DNA from: Lentisphaeria bacterium
GTDB taxonomy: Bacteria; Verrucomicrobiota; Lentisphaeria; Victivallales; Victivallaceae
DNA: 64,000 nt
Direction: 5' to 3'
NCBI GenBank assembly: GCA_017462015.1
Contig: JAFTRX010000054.1
Location: 1-64,000 of the forward strand
The notes beneath the pieces were generated by a model. It was not told the DNA's origin. It worked only from the letters and a program-made list of their open reading frames with translations, and searched no databases. Of the stretch, positions 1-7,413 are shown piece by piece (positions within the stretch are counted from its first letter, which is position 1; every line of letters starts with the position of its first letter). The translations under genes were made by a program, and so were the position numbers.

Positions 1-428
1 TGCTCAATGCCATCATCGTTTCCCGCTCTTCTTCCGGCTGCAAACTCGATCTTGACGGCTTTATTGAATTCACCTGCCGCCGCTCATCCCCCCGGCAGCT
101 CGCCATTCCCTGCGCTGACCTCGACGTCCTTGACTACTTTCAGCCTCTCCACGAAACCTTGCGCGACTTCATGAAACGTATCAGCGTCGACCATTTTACC
201 ACCTCTCTTCCCGCTAACTCCTGCGCTTTTTCCATCAGTAATCCCCGCCTTTCCAATGAGCTGCAACTCCCCATCAACAGCATCATCATCGTCAACGGCG
301 ATAAACCCGCCAAAGCCCACGAAATGGCCCTCTACCAATACCGCAACAAATCCCTCGGCCTCGGTACCATCCTTTCTCTCTCCCGTCTCCGCTGGACCGC
401 CCCCATTCTCCAGATTTACATGCGCTGA
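1..428 (+). CDS. Unrecognised protein, C-terminal part only (starts before the window)
   Basis: An open frame is already running at position 3 and ends with TGA at 426-428, giving at least 141 residues. The visible part has no transmembrane segment or signal peptide. It has an alternating hydrophobic and charged pattern with short beta-like stretches (for example LPINSIIIVNG) and ends in a basic LRWTAPILQIYMR tail. I do not recognise the family. Codon use is rich in C-ending codons, like the other cytoplasmic genes here, which supports real coding. A strong hairpin follows 13 bases after the stop and probably ends or protects the transcript. Confidence 0.55.
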   Translation, partial: LNAIIVSRSSSGCKLDLDGFIEFTCRRSSPRQLAIPCADLDVLDYFQPLHETLRDFMKRISVDHFTTSLPANSCAFSISNPRLSNELQLPINSIIIVNGDKPAKAHEMALYQYRNKSLGLGTILSLSRLRWTAPILQIYMR

Positions 429-440
429 GTTTTTGGCGTT

Positions 441-492
441 GGGGGAAGGAGGGGGCTTCTTTTCACGGGAAAAGAAGCCCCCTCCTTCCCCC
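441..492. terminator. Perfect 24-bp inverted repeat with 4-base loop downstream of the first gene
   Basis: Bases 441-464 are an exact reverse complement of 469-492 around the loop ACGG. The arm is purine-rich (GGGGGAAGGAGGGGG followed by CTTCTTTTC). No T run follows, so it is not a textbook intrinsic terminator. It could be a 3-prime-end stabiliser, a bidirectional block, or a processing site. Confidence 0.6.
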
Positions 493-502
493 AAACCCCC
501 AT

Positions 503-768
503 CCTCCCGCAAGAAAAGCGGAGTATGGCGGCTCCCGTTGGTCGCCGCTTGGGGAAAGTTTGGTACTTTTCCTCCCGCAAGAAAAGCGGGGTATGCTGCT
601 CCCGTTGGTCGCCGCTTGGGGCAGTTTGGTACTTTTCCTCCCGCAAGAAAAGCGGGGTATGCTGCTCCCGTTGGTCTCCGCTTGGGGCAGTTTGGTACTT
701 TTCCTCCCGCAAGAAAAGCAGGATATGCTGCTCCCGTTGGCCGCCGTTTGGGTCAGTTTGGGATTTTT
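503..768. repeat. Four tandem copies of a 66-68 bp unit
   Basis: Copies start at 503, 571, 637 and 703, each opening with CCTCCCGCAAGAAAAGC and containing CTCCCGTTGG and a GTTTGG-type motif. The middle two are nearly identical; the first has a two-base length difference and the last is degraded at its end. Open frames cross this array in several frames on both strands, as expected of a repeat, and none looks like a gene. The rest of 429-921 holds only the hairpin at 441-492. Confidence 0.8.
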
Positions 769-921
769 TCTGAGGAAAATACTTTATCAGGCTTGAATTT
801 TTCCATTTGCGATGTATATTTTTCTGCAGTTTAGAAGTTAGGGAATTATTCCCAAAATTCAATCTGCAATGTCAAAATTGGCATTGTAAGTTAAAAGGTG
901 TGTTTTTTAAAGGGGATTTTT

Positions 922-1431
922 ATGAAAAATTATGTCATCATGTCCATGGTCGTCGCCGCAATGGTATTTACCGGCTGCAGTTCTGTTGTTACCAGTGATG
1001 GAGCTACTAAAGTGCCGTTGGTTGACAGTTCTGCTCCGGGGTATACTGCGGAATTCAAACACAGCACTGCCAGAGTTTCCGGCTCATCTCAGTTGAATGT
1101 TTTATTCGGAGTGATAACCTGGGGCATCCACGGTTATGCGGAAAATTCCGACATCGGTACTTTCAGTTTGAGGCCTTCTTTTGAAAATTTTGTAAAAAGT
1201 GCGGCAGTGTTCAACGCTTGCAGAGCCAACAGTGCTGACATCCTGCTTGGAACCCGTTATACCATTACCACGACCAACTATTTCTTTGTTTTCAAAAAGA
1301 TAAAATGCGAAATTTCCGGATTTCCGGCTTATATGACCGGAGTTGTCAAAAACAAACCTTACTTTGTCAGCGATAAAAACGGCAACGGTCAGATCGTCTG
1401 GCTTCCGGAAAAGCCGATCGTGTTAAAATAA
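922..1431 (+). CDS. Small lipoprotein, possibly TRL-like family
   Basis: A 169-residue protein starts at ATG 922 behind AAAGGGG; an upstream in-frame GTG at 898 has no good ribosome site. The N-terminus is a lipoprotein signal with lipobox FTGC, so Cys19 should be lipidated and the protein anchored in an envelope membrane. The mature part has a motif VLFGVITWGIHGYA, then a Cys-containing helix and a segment ADILLGTRYTI, an arrangement resembling the TRL-like lipoprotein family (from memory, not searched). Function is unknown. It stands alone, convergent with the amidase gene that follows. Confidence 0.75.
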   Translation: MKNYVIMSMVVAAMVFTGCSSVVTSDGATKVPLVDSSAPGYTAEFKHSTARVSGSSQLNVLFGVITWGIHGYAENSDIGTFSLRPSFENFVKSAAVFNACRANSADILLGTRYTITTTNYFFVFKKIKCEISGFPAYMTGVVKNKPYFVSDKNGNGQIVWLPEKPIVLK

Positions 1432-1532
1432 TTTGAGCCGAACCGACACTGTTTTTATAAAATTTCAAGGGCGCAGGATTTTATATTTTGCGCTCTTTGA
1501 TTTTGCGAAATTCGTTGCTCATTTGCAGCAAA

Positions 1533-2219
1533 TCATCGTTGTCCGTTTGACTTTATCTCTTCAAAATATTGGGAGTCCAGGCATGCTTCCGGCATGATGA
1601 TGTTGTCAATACGCGGTAACCTGATTGCCGGAAAGGATTTTTGCAGAGAAAGTTCAATCAACTCTGTACAGTAGATAGCGGAATGGTCAGTGGAGTCAAA
1701 TTTCCAGTCAAAAGGTTTGCTCAGAAAGGCTCTGGCGTTTTCTGCGATGAATGCGGCATCCCCATGTCTCCAGCGGCTGATGCCGATGGAATCGGATTCG
1801 CGGACAAAATCTTCCAGAGAGATGATTTGCACTTCGCCATTCCCGGAAATATCGTTCCCCTCTGAATGAATGACTTGAAACTTTCCCCCGGAATTTATCC
1901 ACACGATCCCGACATGAGAAAAACGTTTGTCCACGGCGTTTTTATTGCGGAAAAGATTTGACCACATGCCAATTCCGGAGCGCAGGATGATATCACCGTT
2001 TTTCACATGTTTCCGGATATCACTGACCGGAGGAGGCTGTGCCGTCTTCCGGCGGTGACAGCTCAGCCACACATAAGTTCCGGCGGCGGTTGCAAGCAAT
2101 GTCATCAGCAGTAAAAAAAAGAAAAAGCTGCGTTTCCACAGCTTTTTTGAGAATATTTTCCCGGATTCCTCCCGGAATTGAAAGAATATCCGGAGATGTT
2201 TTAAATTACTTTTCAACAT
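1533..2219 (-). CDS. YiiX/YebB-type permuted papain-like amidohydrolase, membrane-anchored
   Basis: A 228-residue protein. The start chosen is ATG at 2219, with GGAAGG just upstream and a 14-base overlap with the preceding lipoprotein gene; an in-frame start at 2240 lies deeper inside that gene. One transmembrane segment (about residues 33-54, SFFFFLLLMTLLATAAGTY) precedes the catalytic domain. The domain opens with KNGDIILRSG, carries a FSHVGI histidine, and has a late YCTELI cysteine. This His-then-Cys order is that of the circularly permuted NlpC/P60-like YiiX family (peptidoglycan or lipid amide substrates). Inference: an envelope hydrolase co-transcribed with the upstream lipoprotein. 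Confidence 0.75.
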   Translation of the reverse strand: MLKSNLKHLRIFFQFREESGKIFSKKLWKRSFFFFLLLMTLLATAAGTYVWLSCHRRKTAQPPPVSDIRKHVKNGDIILRSGIGMWSNLFRNKNAVDKRFSHVGIVWINSGGKFQVIHSEGNDISGNGEVQIISLEDFVRESDSIGISRWRHGDAAFIAENARAFLSKPFDWKFDSTDHSAIYCTELIELSLQKSFPAIRLPRIDNIIMPEACLDSQYFEEIKSNGQR

Positions 2220-2562
2220 TGACCTTCCAGTCGCCGTCAACTTTCTTGAGGGTTATGGTGTTGTTTTTGTCGTCATCAATGATAACTTTGGCAGTATCTC
2301 CGTTGATTTCTTCTTTGGCATTTTTGAGTTTTGCCTGGGCATCTTTGATCTCCTGACTTTCTTTGTCGTTTTTCTTGGCAGTGTTAATCAGAATGGCGTT
2401 GATCAACTTTACATTGTCAGTTGAATATTTGTTGGCAGTTTCAGCATCGCCTTCGACGATAGCAGAGATCCACTTTCCCGCGACATCTTTCGGGGAATCG
2501 GAACAACCGGTGAGGAGAAACATGCCGGCAGCGGCAACCAATAGAGCGAACAATTTTTTCAT
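2206..2562 (-). CDS. DUF4878-like (NTF2-fold) lipoprotein
   Basis: A 118-residue protein starting at ATG 2562 behind AAAAAGGG; an open frame continues upstream but has no signal. The N-terminus MKKLFALLVAAAGMFLLTGC is a lipoprotein signal with lipobox LTGC. The mature domain reads DVAGKWISAIVEGDAETANKY and ends with a WKV-type strand, the pattern of DUF4878/lumazine-binding-like NTF2 folds, which usually bind small ligands or serve as accessory domains. It is first in a two-gene unit with the YiiX-type amidase, behind a promoter at 2642-2669. Confidence 0.75.
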   Translation of the reverse strand: MKKLFALLVAAAGMFLLTGCSDSPKDVAGKWISAIVEGDAETANKYSTDNVKLINAILINTAKKNDKESQEIKDAQAKLKNAKEEINGDTAKVIIDDDKNNTITLKKVDGDWKVNVEK

Positions 2563-2641
2563 AAAAGATACCCTTTTTTCTGATGGGAGAATATACAAAC
2601 CACAACCCCGAACTCTCCCTTTCAATCGGAGCAATGTTTGT

Positions 2642-2669
2642 AATATATCCCGTGAAAAAGTTTTTTCAA
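2642..2669 (-). promoter_or_regulatory. Sigma-70-type promoter for the 2562 lipoprotein unit
   Basis: On the minus strand TTGAAA (2664-2669) is followed after 16 bases by TATATT (2642-2647), about 80 bases before the start codon. Confidence 0.6.
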
Positions 2670-2793
2670 GTGATTTCATGGAAAATTTTTATGACTGCTG
2701 TCTCTGGCTGTGCCGGATTTCACTGCCATTTCACCGCAAGTTTGAGTGTGCTCAAAATGGTCCATCCGCCGGTCGTCTTTTATGAGAGAGCTG

Positions 2794-2821
2794 TTGTATT
2801 ATTTGTCAAACGTGCTATATT
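2794..2821 (+). promoter_or_regulatory. Promoter for the ymdB-type gene
   Basis: TTGTAT (2794-2799), 16-base spacer, TATATT (2816-2821) preceded by GTGC. The start codon follows 35 bases later. Confidence 0.6.
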
Positions 2822-2856
2822 ATAGTGTAAGAGTATAAATGAAAGGATGTATCCTG

Positions 2857-3654
2857 ATGAATCTGATATTTTTGGGTGATGTTGTCGGCAAGGGCGGGCG
2901 TAATGCAGTCCGTCAGCATCTGCCGGAACTGCGCCGGATTTATAATGCCCAGTTCGCTGTCGTCAACGGGGAAAACTCCGCTGCCGGAAACGGTTTGACC
3001 GGAAGCTGTGTCAAAGAGCTGCTGGAAGTTGCTGATGTCATAACCTGCGGCGATCATGTTTGGGATCAGAAGGGGTTTGAAAACGAGATCCACCTCTTCC
3101 CGCAAGTTGTGCGTCCTGCTAATTTGTCCGATCTTCAACCGGGCAAAGGTTACGGTATTTACCGGAATCCGGCGGGAGGCGAGATCGCTGTCATTTCGCT
3201 TATGGGTAAAGTTTTTATGCGGGACTCCGCGTATTGTCCTTTTGAGACCGTGGAAAAAATTCTGGAAAAACTTCCTTCCACCGTCAAGACTATCGTTGTT
3301 GATTTTCACGCTGAAGCCACCAGCGAAAAGCTCGCTATGGGGCGGTTCCTTGACGGTAAAGTCACTGCTGTTCTCGGCACCCATACCCATGCTCAGACCG
3401 CAGATGCCAAAGTGCTGCCCGGTGGTACGGCGGTTATCACCGATGCCGGAATGTGCGGTGCTGAATACAGCGTGCTCGGACGTGAGGTTCCGGCGGTGTT
3501 GAAAAAATTCCGTACCGGCATGGCAACGCGTCTGCCGGTGGTCGAAGATGGCGAAATCCGGGTGGACGGTGTATGCGTCTCCTTTGATGCTTCCAGCGGA
3601 CGGGCGACCGGGATCACCGCATTTTCGCCGCTGATAATTCCGGAGAAACGTTGA
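2857..3654 (+). CDS. YmdB-family metallophosphoesterase
   Basis: A 265-residue protein. ATG 2857 is preferred over the in-frame ATG at 2839 because AAAGGA sits nine bases before it. It has the metal-binding blocks of the YmdB/TIGR00282 family: GDVVGKGG near the N-terminus, VVNGENSAAGNG, TCGDHVWDQ, VDFHAEATSEK and GTHTHAQTAD, then TDAGMCG. Family members are cytoplasmic dimetal phosphodiesterases that act on cyclic nucleotides (2',3'-cAMP and similar) and link to RNA turnover in Firmicutes. Length fits the family. It has its own promoter and is followed after three bases by a short membrane protein gene. Confidence 0.92.
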   Translation: MNLIFLGDVVGKGGRNAVRQHLPELRRIYNAQFAVVNGENSAAGNGLTGSCVKELLEVADVITCGDHVWDQKGFENEIHLFPQVVRPANLSDLQPGKGYGIYRNPAGGEIAVISLMGKVFMRDSAYCPFETVEKILEKLPSTVKTIVVDFHAEATSEKLAMGRFLDGKVTAVLGTHTHAQTADAKVLPGGTAVITDAGMCGAEYSVLGREVPAVLKKFRTGMATRLPVVEDGEIRVDGVCVSFDASSGRATGITAFSPLIIPEKR

Positions 3655-3657
3655 TAT

Positions 3658-4095
3658 ATGATTCTTGGGACGATGAAATTTTTCCGGCAGATGAAAGTAT
3701 ATCTGCCATTACTCTTTCCGGTGGTATGTCTGCTGCTGAGTTTGGGTGCGGGAGGCTTTTATCGTTCCACGGTGGAAGTTCATCCGGAGTATATTTCGGT
3801 TCAATACCGGCAGGAAGCGCCGCCGCTTACGGCGCCGGATCATGAAGAAGTCCCCCGGCACGCGGAAAGATTGGGGCGGCAGCTGCCCGGAACTTTGCCG
3901 CAGATGTTGCGTTCCGGGCGGGACGAAGGGAATGGGTTGTCGTGGCGGCTGGAAAATGCGGAATTTCAACGTCCGTCTTGGCAGATTTCTCCTGATCTTG
4001 TTCCGGATACATATTTGGTCAACGCCCGTAATTTTACTTTCCTGAATTTTTTCCGTCGGGCGTTGCCGGTGCGTGCCGGACCGATTTTTTGCTGA
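3658..4095 (+). CDS. Hypothetical membrane-anchored or secreted protein
   Basis: A 145-residue protein starting three bases after the ymdB stop, with GGAGA eleven bases upstream; an internal ATG at 3673 is an alternative. One hydrophobic segment (about residues 14-32, VYLPLLFPVVCLLLSLGAG) is followed by a Pro/Arg-rich soluble part ending in a Phe-rich segment and a terminal Cys. I recognise no domain. Tight spacing suggests co-transcription with ymdB. Confidence 0.6.
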   Translation: MILGTMKFFRQMKVYLPLLFPVVCLLLSLGAGGFYRSTVEVHPEYISVQYRQEAPPLTAPDHEEVPRHAERLGRQLPGTLPQMLRSGRDEGNGLSWRLENAEFQRPSWQISPDLVPDTYLVNARNFTFLNFFRRALPVRAGPIFC

Positions 4096-4176
4096 AGTAT
4101 ATTTTCTTGCCGCCATTGTTGCGTTTCTGCGGCGGCGATTGAAACATTTCAGTAAAAAATTGGAGAATTATTTATT

Positions 4177-4278
4177 ATGAGTTTTGTCAAAAAACATTGG
4201 GAAGATATTCTTGTTTACGGTTTCTGCGTACTGATGGTTGTCGGCGGAGTGATGGTTTACTACACCTTCGTAGCATAA
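4177..4278 (+). CDS. 33-residue single-pass membrane peptide
   Basis: ATG 4177 follows GGAGAA (4162-4167) and the frame ends at TAA 4276. The peptide starts MSFVKKHWEDI and then has one hydrophobic helix (about residues 12-33, containing CVLMVVGGVMVYY). A strong intrinsic terminator follows at once, which supports a real short gene. Function is unknown; such peptides often bind and modulate larger membrane complexes. Confidence 0.65.
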   Translation: MSFVKKHWEDILVYGFCVLMVVGGVMVYYTFVA

Positions 4279-4294
4279 TGATATAAAATTGGGA

Positions 4295-4333
4295 GGGCAG
4301 TCCGGGGCAAATGCTTCGGGCTGTCCTTTTTTT
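4295..4333 (+). terminator. Intrinsic terminator after the 33-residue peptide gene
   Basis: GGGCAGTCCGGGGC (4295-4308) pairs with GCTTCGGGCTGTCC (4313-4326), with several G-T pairs and a loop of AAAT, then TTTTTTT at 4327-4333. Confidence 0.8.
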
Positions 4334-4453
4334 CGCGGGACGGTTGGGAAAATTTGCACTTTTTCTTTTGGGAAACTTGAATTGTTTATTCCGGCAGGTT
4401 ATTTTTTAAAGTAGAATAAATGCGTTGACACAGAATGAAGGAGATTATAAGCT

Positions 4454-5725
4454 ATGTCTGAGATAAAAAACATTCTGGCAAGAGAGATACTGGATTCCCG
4501 GGGGAATCCCACTCTTGAAGTTGATGTCATACTCAAATCCGGTGCTATGGGCAGGGCGAGCGTACCCTCCGGGGCATCGACCGGCTCCCGGGAGGCAATA
4601 GAACTTCGGGACGGAGAGAAAAAGCGTTTCCGGGGAATGGGCGTACGCAAAGCAGTTGCCAATGTCGAAGAGAAAATTTTTTCCGTATTGGAAAACCGGG
4701 AAGCCTGCGACCAGTTGGCAATCGACCGCGCCATGTTGACCATCGATGATACCCGGGATAAAAGCAAACTCGGTGCCAACGCCATGCTCGGTGTTTCCAT
4801 CGCAGTTGCGCGGGCGGCGGCAAATGAACTTGATATTCCGCTGTACCGTCATCTGGGCGGTTTCAATGCGAAAGTGCTGCCGGTACCGATGTTCAACATC
4901 TTCAACGGCGGCAAGCATGCCGATTCCGGCAGTGCGATACAGGAATTTATGATCCGTCCGGTCGGGGCGACATGTTTTGCTGATGCAATTCAGATGGGAT
5001 ATGGAGTTTTTCAAAGCCTGAAAGAGTTGTTGAAAGCAAAAGGTTTTTCCACTGCGGTTGGCGACGAAGGCGGTTTCGCGCCGAAAATGCCCGGAGGTCC
5101 CAGAGCTGTTCTGGATACGATAATGGAGTCAATCAGCGATGCCGGATTCAAACCGGGGAACGATATAACGCTGGCGCTGGATTGTGCCGCAAGTGAAATT
5201 TACCAGAAGGGCGAGTACAATTACGGCTTGATGGAAAAAGATGGCGTTTGCCGTAATATGGAAGAGCAGGTGGCGTTTCTTGAGCAGTTGAGTGAAGATT
5301 ATCCCATCGACTCCATCGAGGATGGAATGGCTGAGAATGATTGGAACGGCTGGAAACTGCTGACCGAGCGGCTTGGCGACCGTTGCCAGTTGGTCGGTGA
5401 TGATCTTTTTGTCACCAATGTCGAGATGATCCGGCGGGGGATAGAATTGAAAATTGCCAACGCCATATTGATAAAGCCGAATCAAATCGGTACGCTTACG
5501 GAAACCTTTGATGCCATCGAGTTGGCTCGGCGTACAGGGTATGCTCCCATAATCAGTCACCGTTCCGGGGAGACTGCGGATACGGTTATTGCTGACATTG
5601 CTGTTGCGGTCAATGCCGGGCAGATCAAATCCGGTTCATTGTCGCGTATCGACCGCGTTGAAAAGTACAATCAGCTCCTCCGCATTGAAGAGCAGCTTGG
5701 GGATCTGGCACTTTACGGAGTGTAA
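4454..5725 (+). CDS. eno: Enolase (phosphopyruvate hydratase)
   Basis: A 423-residue protein starting at ATG 4454 behind AAGGAG. It converts 2-phosphoglycerate to phosphoenolpyruvate (EC 4.2.1.11) in the cytoplasm. Family landmarks are all present: [15 protein letters not shown] at the N-terminus, [40 protein letters not shown] with the catalytic glutamate, [11 protein letters not shown] and GDDLFVTN metal ligands, [10 protein letters not shown] with the catalytic lysine, and [11 protein letters not shown]. Length is typical. It stands alone, after the terminator at 4295-4333. Confidence 0.98.
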   Translation: MSEIKNILAREILDSRGNPTLEVDVILKSGAMGRASVPSGASTGSREAIELRDGEKKRFRGMGVRKAVANVEEKIFSVLENREACDQLAIDRAMLTIDDTRDKSKLGANAMLGVSIAVARAAANELDIPLYRHLGGFNAKVLPVPMFNIFNGGKHADSGSAIQEFMIRPVGATCFADAIQMGYGVFQSLKELLKAKGFSTAVGDEGGFAPKMPGGPRAVLDTIMESISDAGFKPGNDITLALDCAASEIYQKGEYNYGLMEKDGVCRNMEEQVAFLEQLSEDYPIDSIEDGMAENDWNGWKLLTERLGDRCQLVGDDLFVTNVEMIRRGIELKIANAILIKPNQIGTLTETFDAIELARRTGYAPIISHRSGETADTVIADIAVAVNAGQIKSGSLSRIDRVEKYNQLLRIEEQLGDLALYGV

Positions 5726-5821
5726 GTCGCAACGGTTCTCTTTAGCAGGAACAAACTGCGGCGGCAATCACGCGACTGCAACGTAGCGGTACGGTGCAAG
5801 ACGATAGGATAATTTTGTATT

Positions 5822-6028
5822 CACAGCTGTCCCATAAAATCAGTAAAATGCTTGTTTTTCAATTTTTTTCAGCGGAAGAAAATTGGAGTTGAAAAAAGTG
5901 ATTTTGTAAGATTTGGTTTTGCGCGAGCAAAAAGCGCGTGCGCAATGCGCCGCGCCACCAGTGACACTGCGTTCAAAGTGGTCTGTTCGTGACCGGTGCC
6001 GCAGGTAGTTTTTTATGAGACAACTGTG
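5822..6028. repeat. Interspersed repeat bounded by 18-bp inverted ends (copy A)
   Basis: The left end CACAGCTGTCCCATAAAA (5822-5839) matches the reverse complement of the right end (6011-6028) at 16 of 18 positions. Similar ends occur at 62459-62633, and a single end at 26876. The interior has no gene. Most of the 389-base gap between eno and the ATPase gene is this element; 5726-5821 shows nothing else. Confidence 0.65.
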
Positions 6029-6035
6029 TTTTGTA

Positions 6036-6074
6036 TTTGTGAAAATCTCAACTTTTACTTGAGATTTTCACAAA
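6036..6074. promoter_or_regulatory. Perfect 16-bp palindrome overlapping the promoter of the AAA ATPase gene
   Basis: TTTGTGAAAATCTCAA (6036-6051) is the exact reverse complement of 6059-6074, with a seven-base spacer. The right arm includes the -35 box of the promoter at 6059-6086, so a bound repressor would block transcription. It could also be a hairpin. Confidence 0.6.
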
Positions 6075-6086
6075 TCGTGCTATATT
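6059..6086 (+). promoter_or_regulatory. Promoter of the AAA ATPase gene
   Basis: TTGAGA (6059-6064), 16-base spacer, TATATT (6081-6086) with upstream GTGC; the start codon follows 28 bases later. Confidence 0.65.
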
Positions 6087-6114
6087 ACTCCTGAAACCAT
6101 ACGGAGAAAACAAG

Positions 6115-7272
6115 ATGATACAGCGAAAAATTCAAACAGAACTGGCGCAGTTAGCACAGGAATATAAGGTCGTTACCATTACCGGACCAAGACAGTCAGG
6201 AAAAACCACCTTGGCAAAGATGCAGTTCCCGGATTATGATTATGTCAATCTGGAAGATCCCGAAACCAGAAGTTTGGCAGAAAAAGATGCCAGAGAATTT
6301 CTGCATCGGCATCCGGCACCAATTATTATTGATGAAATCCAAAGATTGCCGATGCTGTTGAGTTACATCCAGGTCGAATGTGACAAAAGCAATAAAAAAG
6401 GTCAATATATCTTGACCGGCAGCCATCAACCCGCTTTAAAAGCAGGGATTTCCCAATCCCTGGCAGGTCGTACTGCCGTACTGCAGCTGTTGCCACTTTC
6501 CATCGAAGAGTTGAACGAAGCGGGAATCGTTCTTGACCGTGATGAGTATATTTTCAAAGGGTTCATGCCGCAGCTTTATGAAGAAAATATCGACATCACC
6601 CGCTTTTATCGCAACTACTACATGACCTATGTGGAACGGGATGCAAGGCAGTTGGTGAATATTCGCAATTTCACAGCGTTTGAAACCTTTATCAAACTGC
6701 TGGCGGGCAGAGTCGGGCAGTTGGTCAATATGCAAAGCCTTGCCAATGATGTAGGCGTATCTTCGACCACGATCTCTGAATGGCTCTCCATATTGGAAGC
6801 AAGTTACATTATTTTCCGTTTGCCCCCTTACTTTGAAAACTTCGGCAAACGGCTGACCAAATCGTCAAAAATCTATTTTACTGAAGTCGGTCTGGCGGCA
6901 TACTTGTTGGAGTTGGAAAATTCAGGCATGGTGACGCGCGACCCGTTGATGGGTAATTTATTTGAAAATATGGTCATCGTTGAAGCATTGAAAGCCCGGT
7001 ACAATGCCGGTAAGGATGCCGGGTTGTATTTCTTCCGCGATTCGCATGGCATGGAAATAGATTTGCTGCAATCTTCCGGACGGAAACTTTATCCGTTTGA
7101 GATCAAAGCGGCAAGGACATACAGCAGAGAATTTGCCAAAAATATCAAGATATTCAGTAAGCTCAATGATAAAACTGCGGATGGCTGTGTGATCTATTCC
7201 GGAGAGCAGGAACAGAAAGTGGAAGAAGTTGAACTGGTGAACTTTACATCAACTGCAAAGAAAATTCATTAA
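6115..7272 (+). CDS. AAA-family ATPase with DUF4143 C-terminal domain
   Basis: A 385-residue protein starting at ATG 6115 behind CGGAGAA. Walker A is GPRQSGKTT (about residues 24-32), Walker B is IIIDEIQ, followed by a sensor-like LTGSHQ motif: the AAA_14 arrangement. The C-terminal half has a winged-helix-like stretch (SLANDVGVSSTTISEWLSILE) and DUF4143 features near KIYFTEVGLAAYLL and a nuclease-like EIDLL...FEIKA segment. Such proteins are common accessory genes in gut bacteria and behave like mobile or addiction-type genes; function is not established. It is a single gene with a palindromic control region and a hairpin at its end. Confidence 0.9.
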   Translation: MIQRKIQTELAQLAQEYKVVTITGPRQSGKTTLAKMQFPDYDYVNLEDPETRSLAEKDAREFLHRHPAPIIIDEIQRLPMLLSYIQVECDKSNKKGQYILTGSHQPALKAGISQSLAGRTAVLQLLPLSIEELNEAGIVLDRDEYIFKGFMPQLYEENIDITRFYRNYYMTYVERDARQLVNIRNFTAFETFIKLLAGRVGQLVNMQSLANDVGVSSTTISEWLSILEASYIIFRLPPYFENFGKRLTKSSKIYFTEVGLAAYLLELENSGMVTRDPLMGNLFENMVIVEALKARYNAGKDAGLYFFRDSHGMEIDLLQSSGRKLYPFEIKAARTYSREFAKNIKIFSKLNDKTADGCVIYSGEQEQKVEEVELVNFTSTAKKIH

Positions 7273-7292
7273 AAAAATAGAAATAATGAGAA

Positions 7293-7330
7293 GGAGGCTG
7301 TTGCAAAACATCAATTTTGCAACAGCCTCC
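7293..7330. terminator. Perfect 16-bp hairpin between convergent genes
   Basis: GGAGGCTGTTGCAAAA (7293-7308) pairs with 7315-7330 across the six-base loop CATCAA. It lies between the convergent ATPase and trpS genes and could end both transcripts. The core GGCTGTTGCAAAA recurs in the terminator at 49687. Confidence 0.65.
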
Positions 7331-7413
7331 GTTGCTACACAAAAAGCTTATTCAAATCATTATTCTCCGTTTCCATCAACGGGATTTATTGAGGAATGCG
7401 GGTGATAATGATC

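Noticed and set aside
503-768. Possible CRISPR array in the 66-bp repeats
   Set aside because: The whole unit repeats without variable spacers and there are no cas genes.
7293-7330. Insertion-sequence end (the GCTGTTGCAAA motif resembles some IS ends)
   Set aside because: The two arms form a short hairpin between convergent genes, no transposase is near, and the second copy at 49687 is a working terminator.
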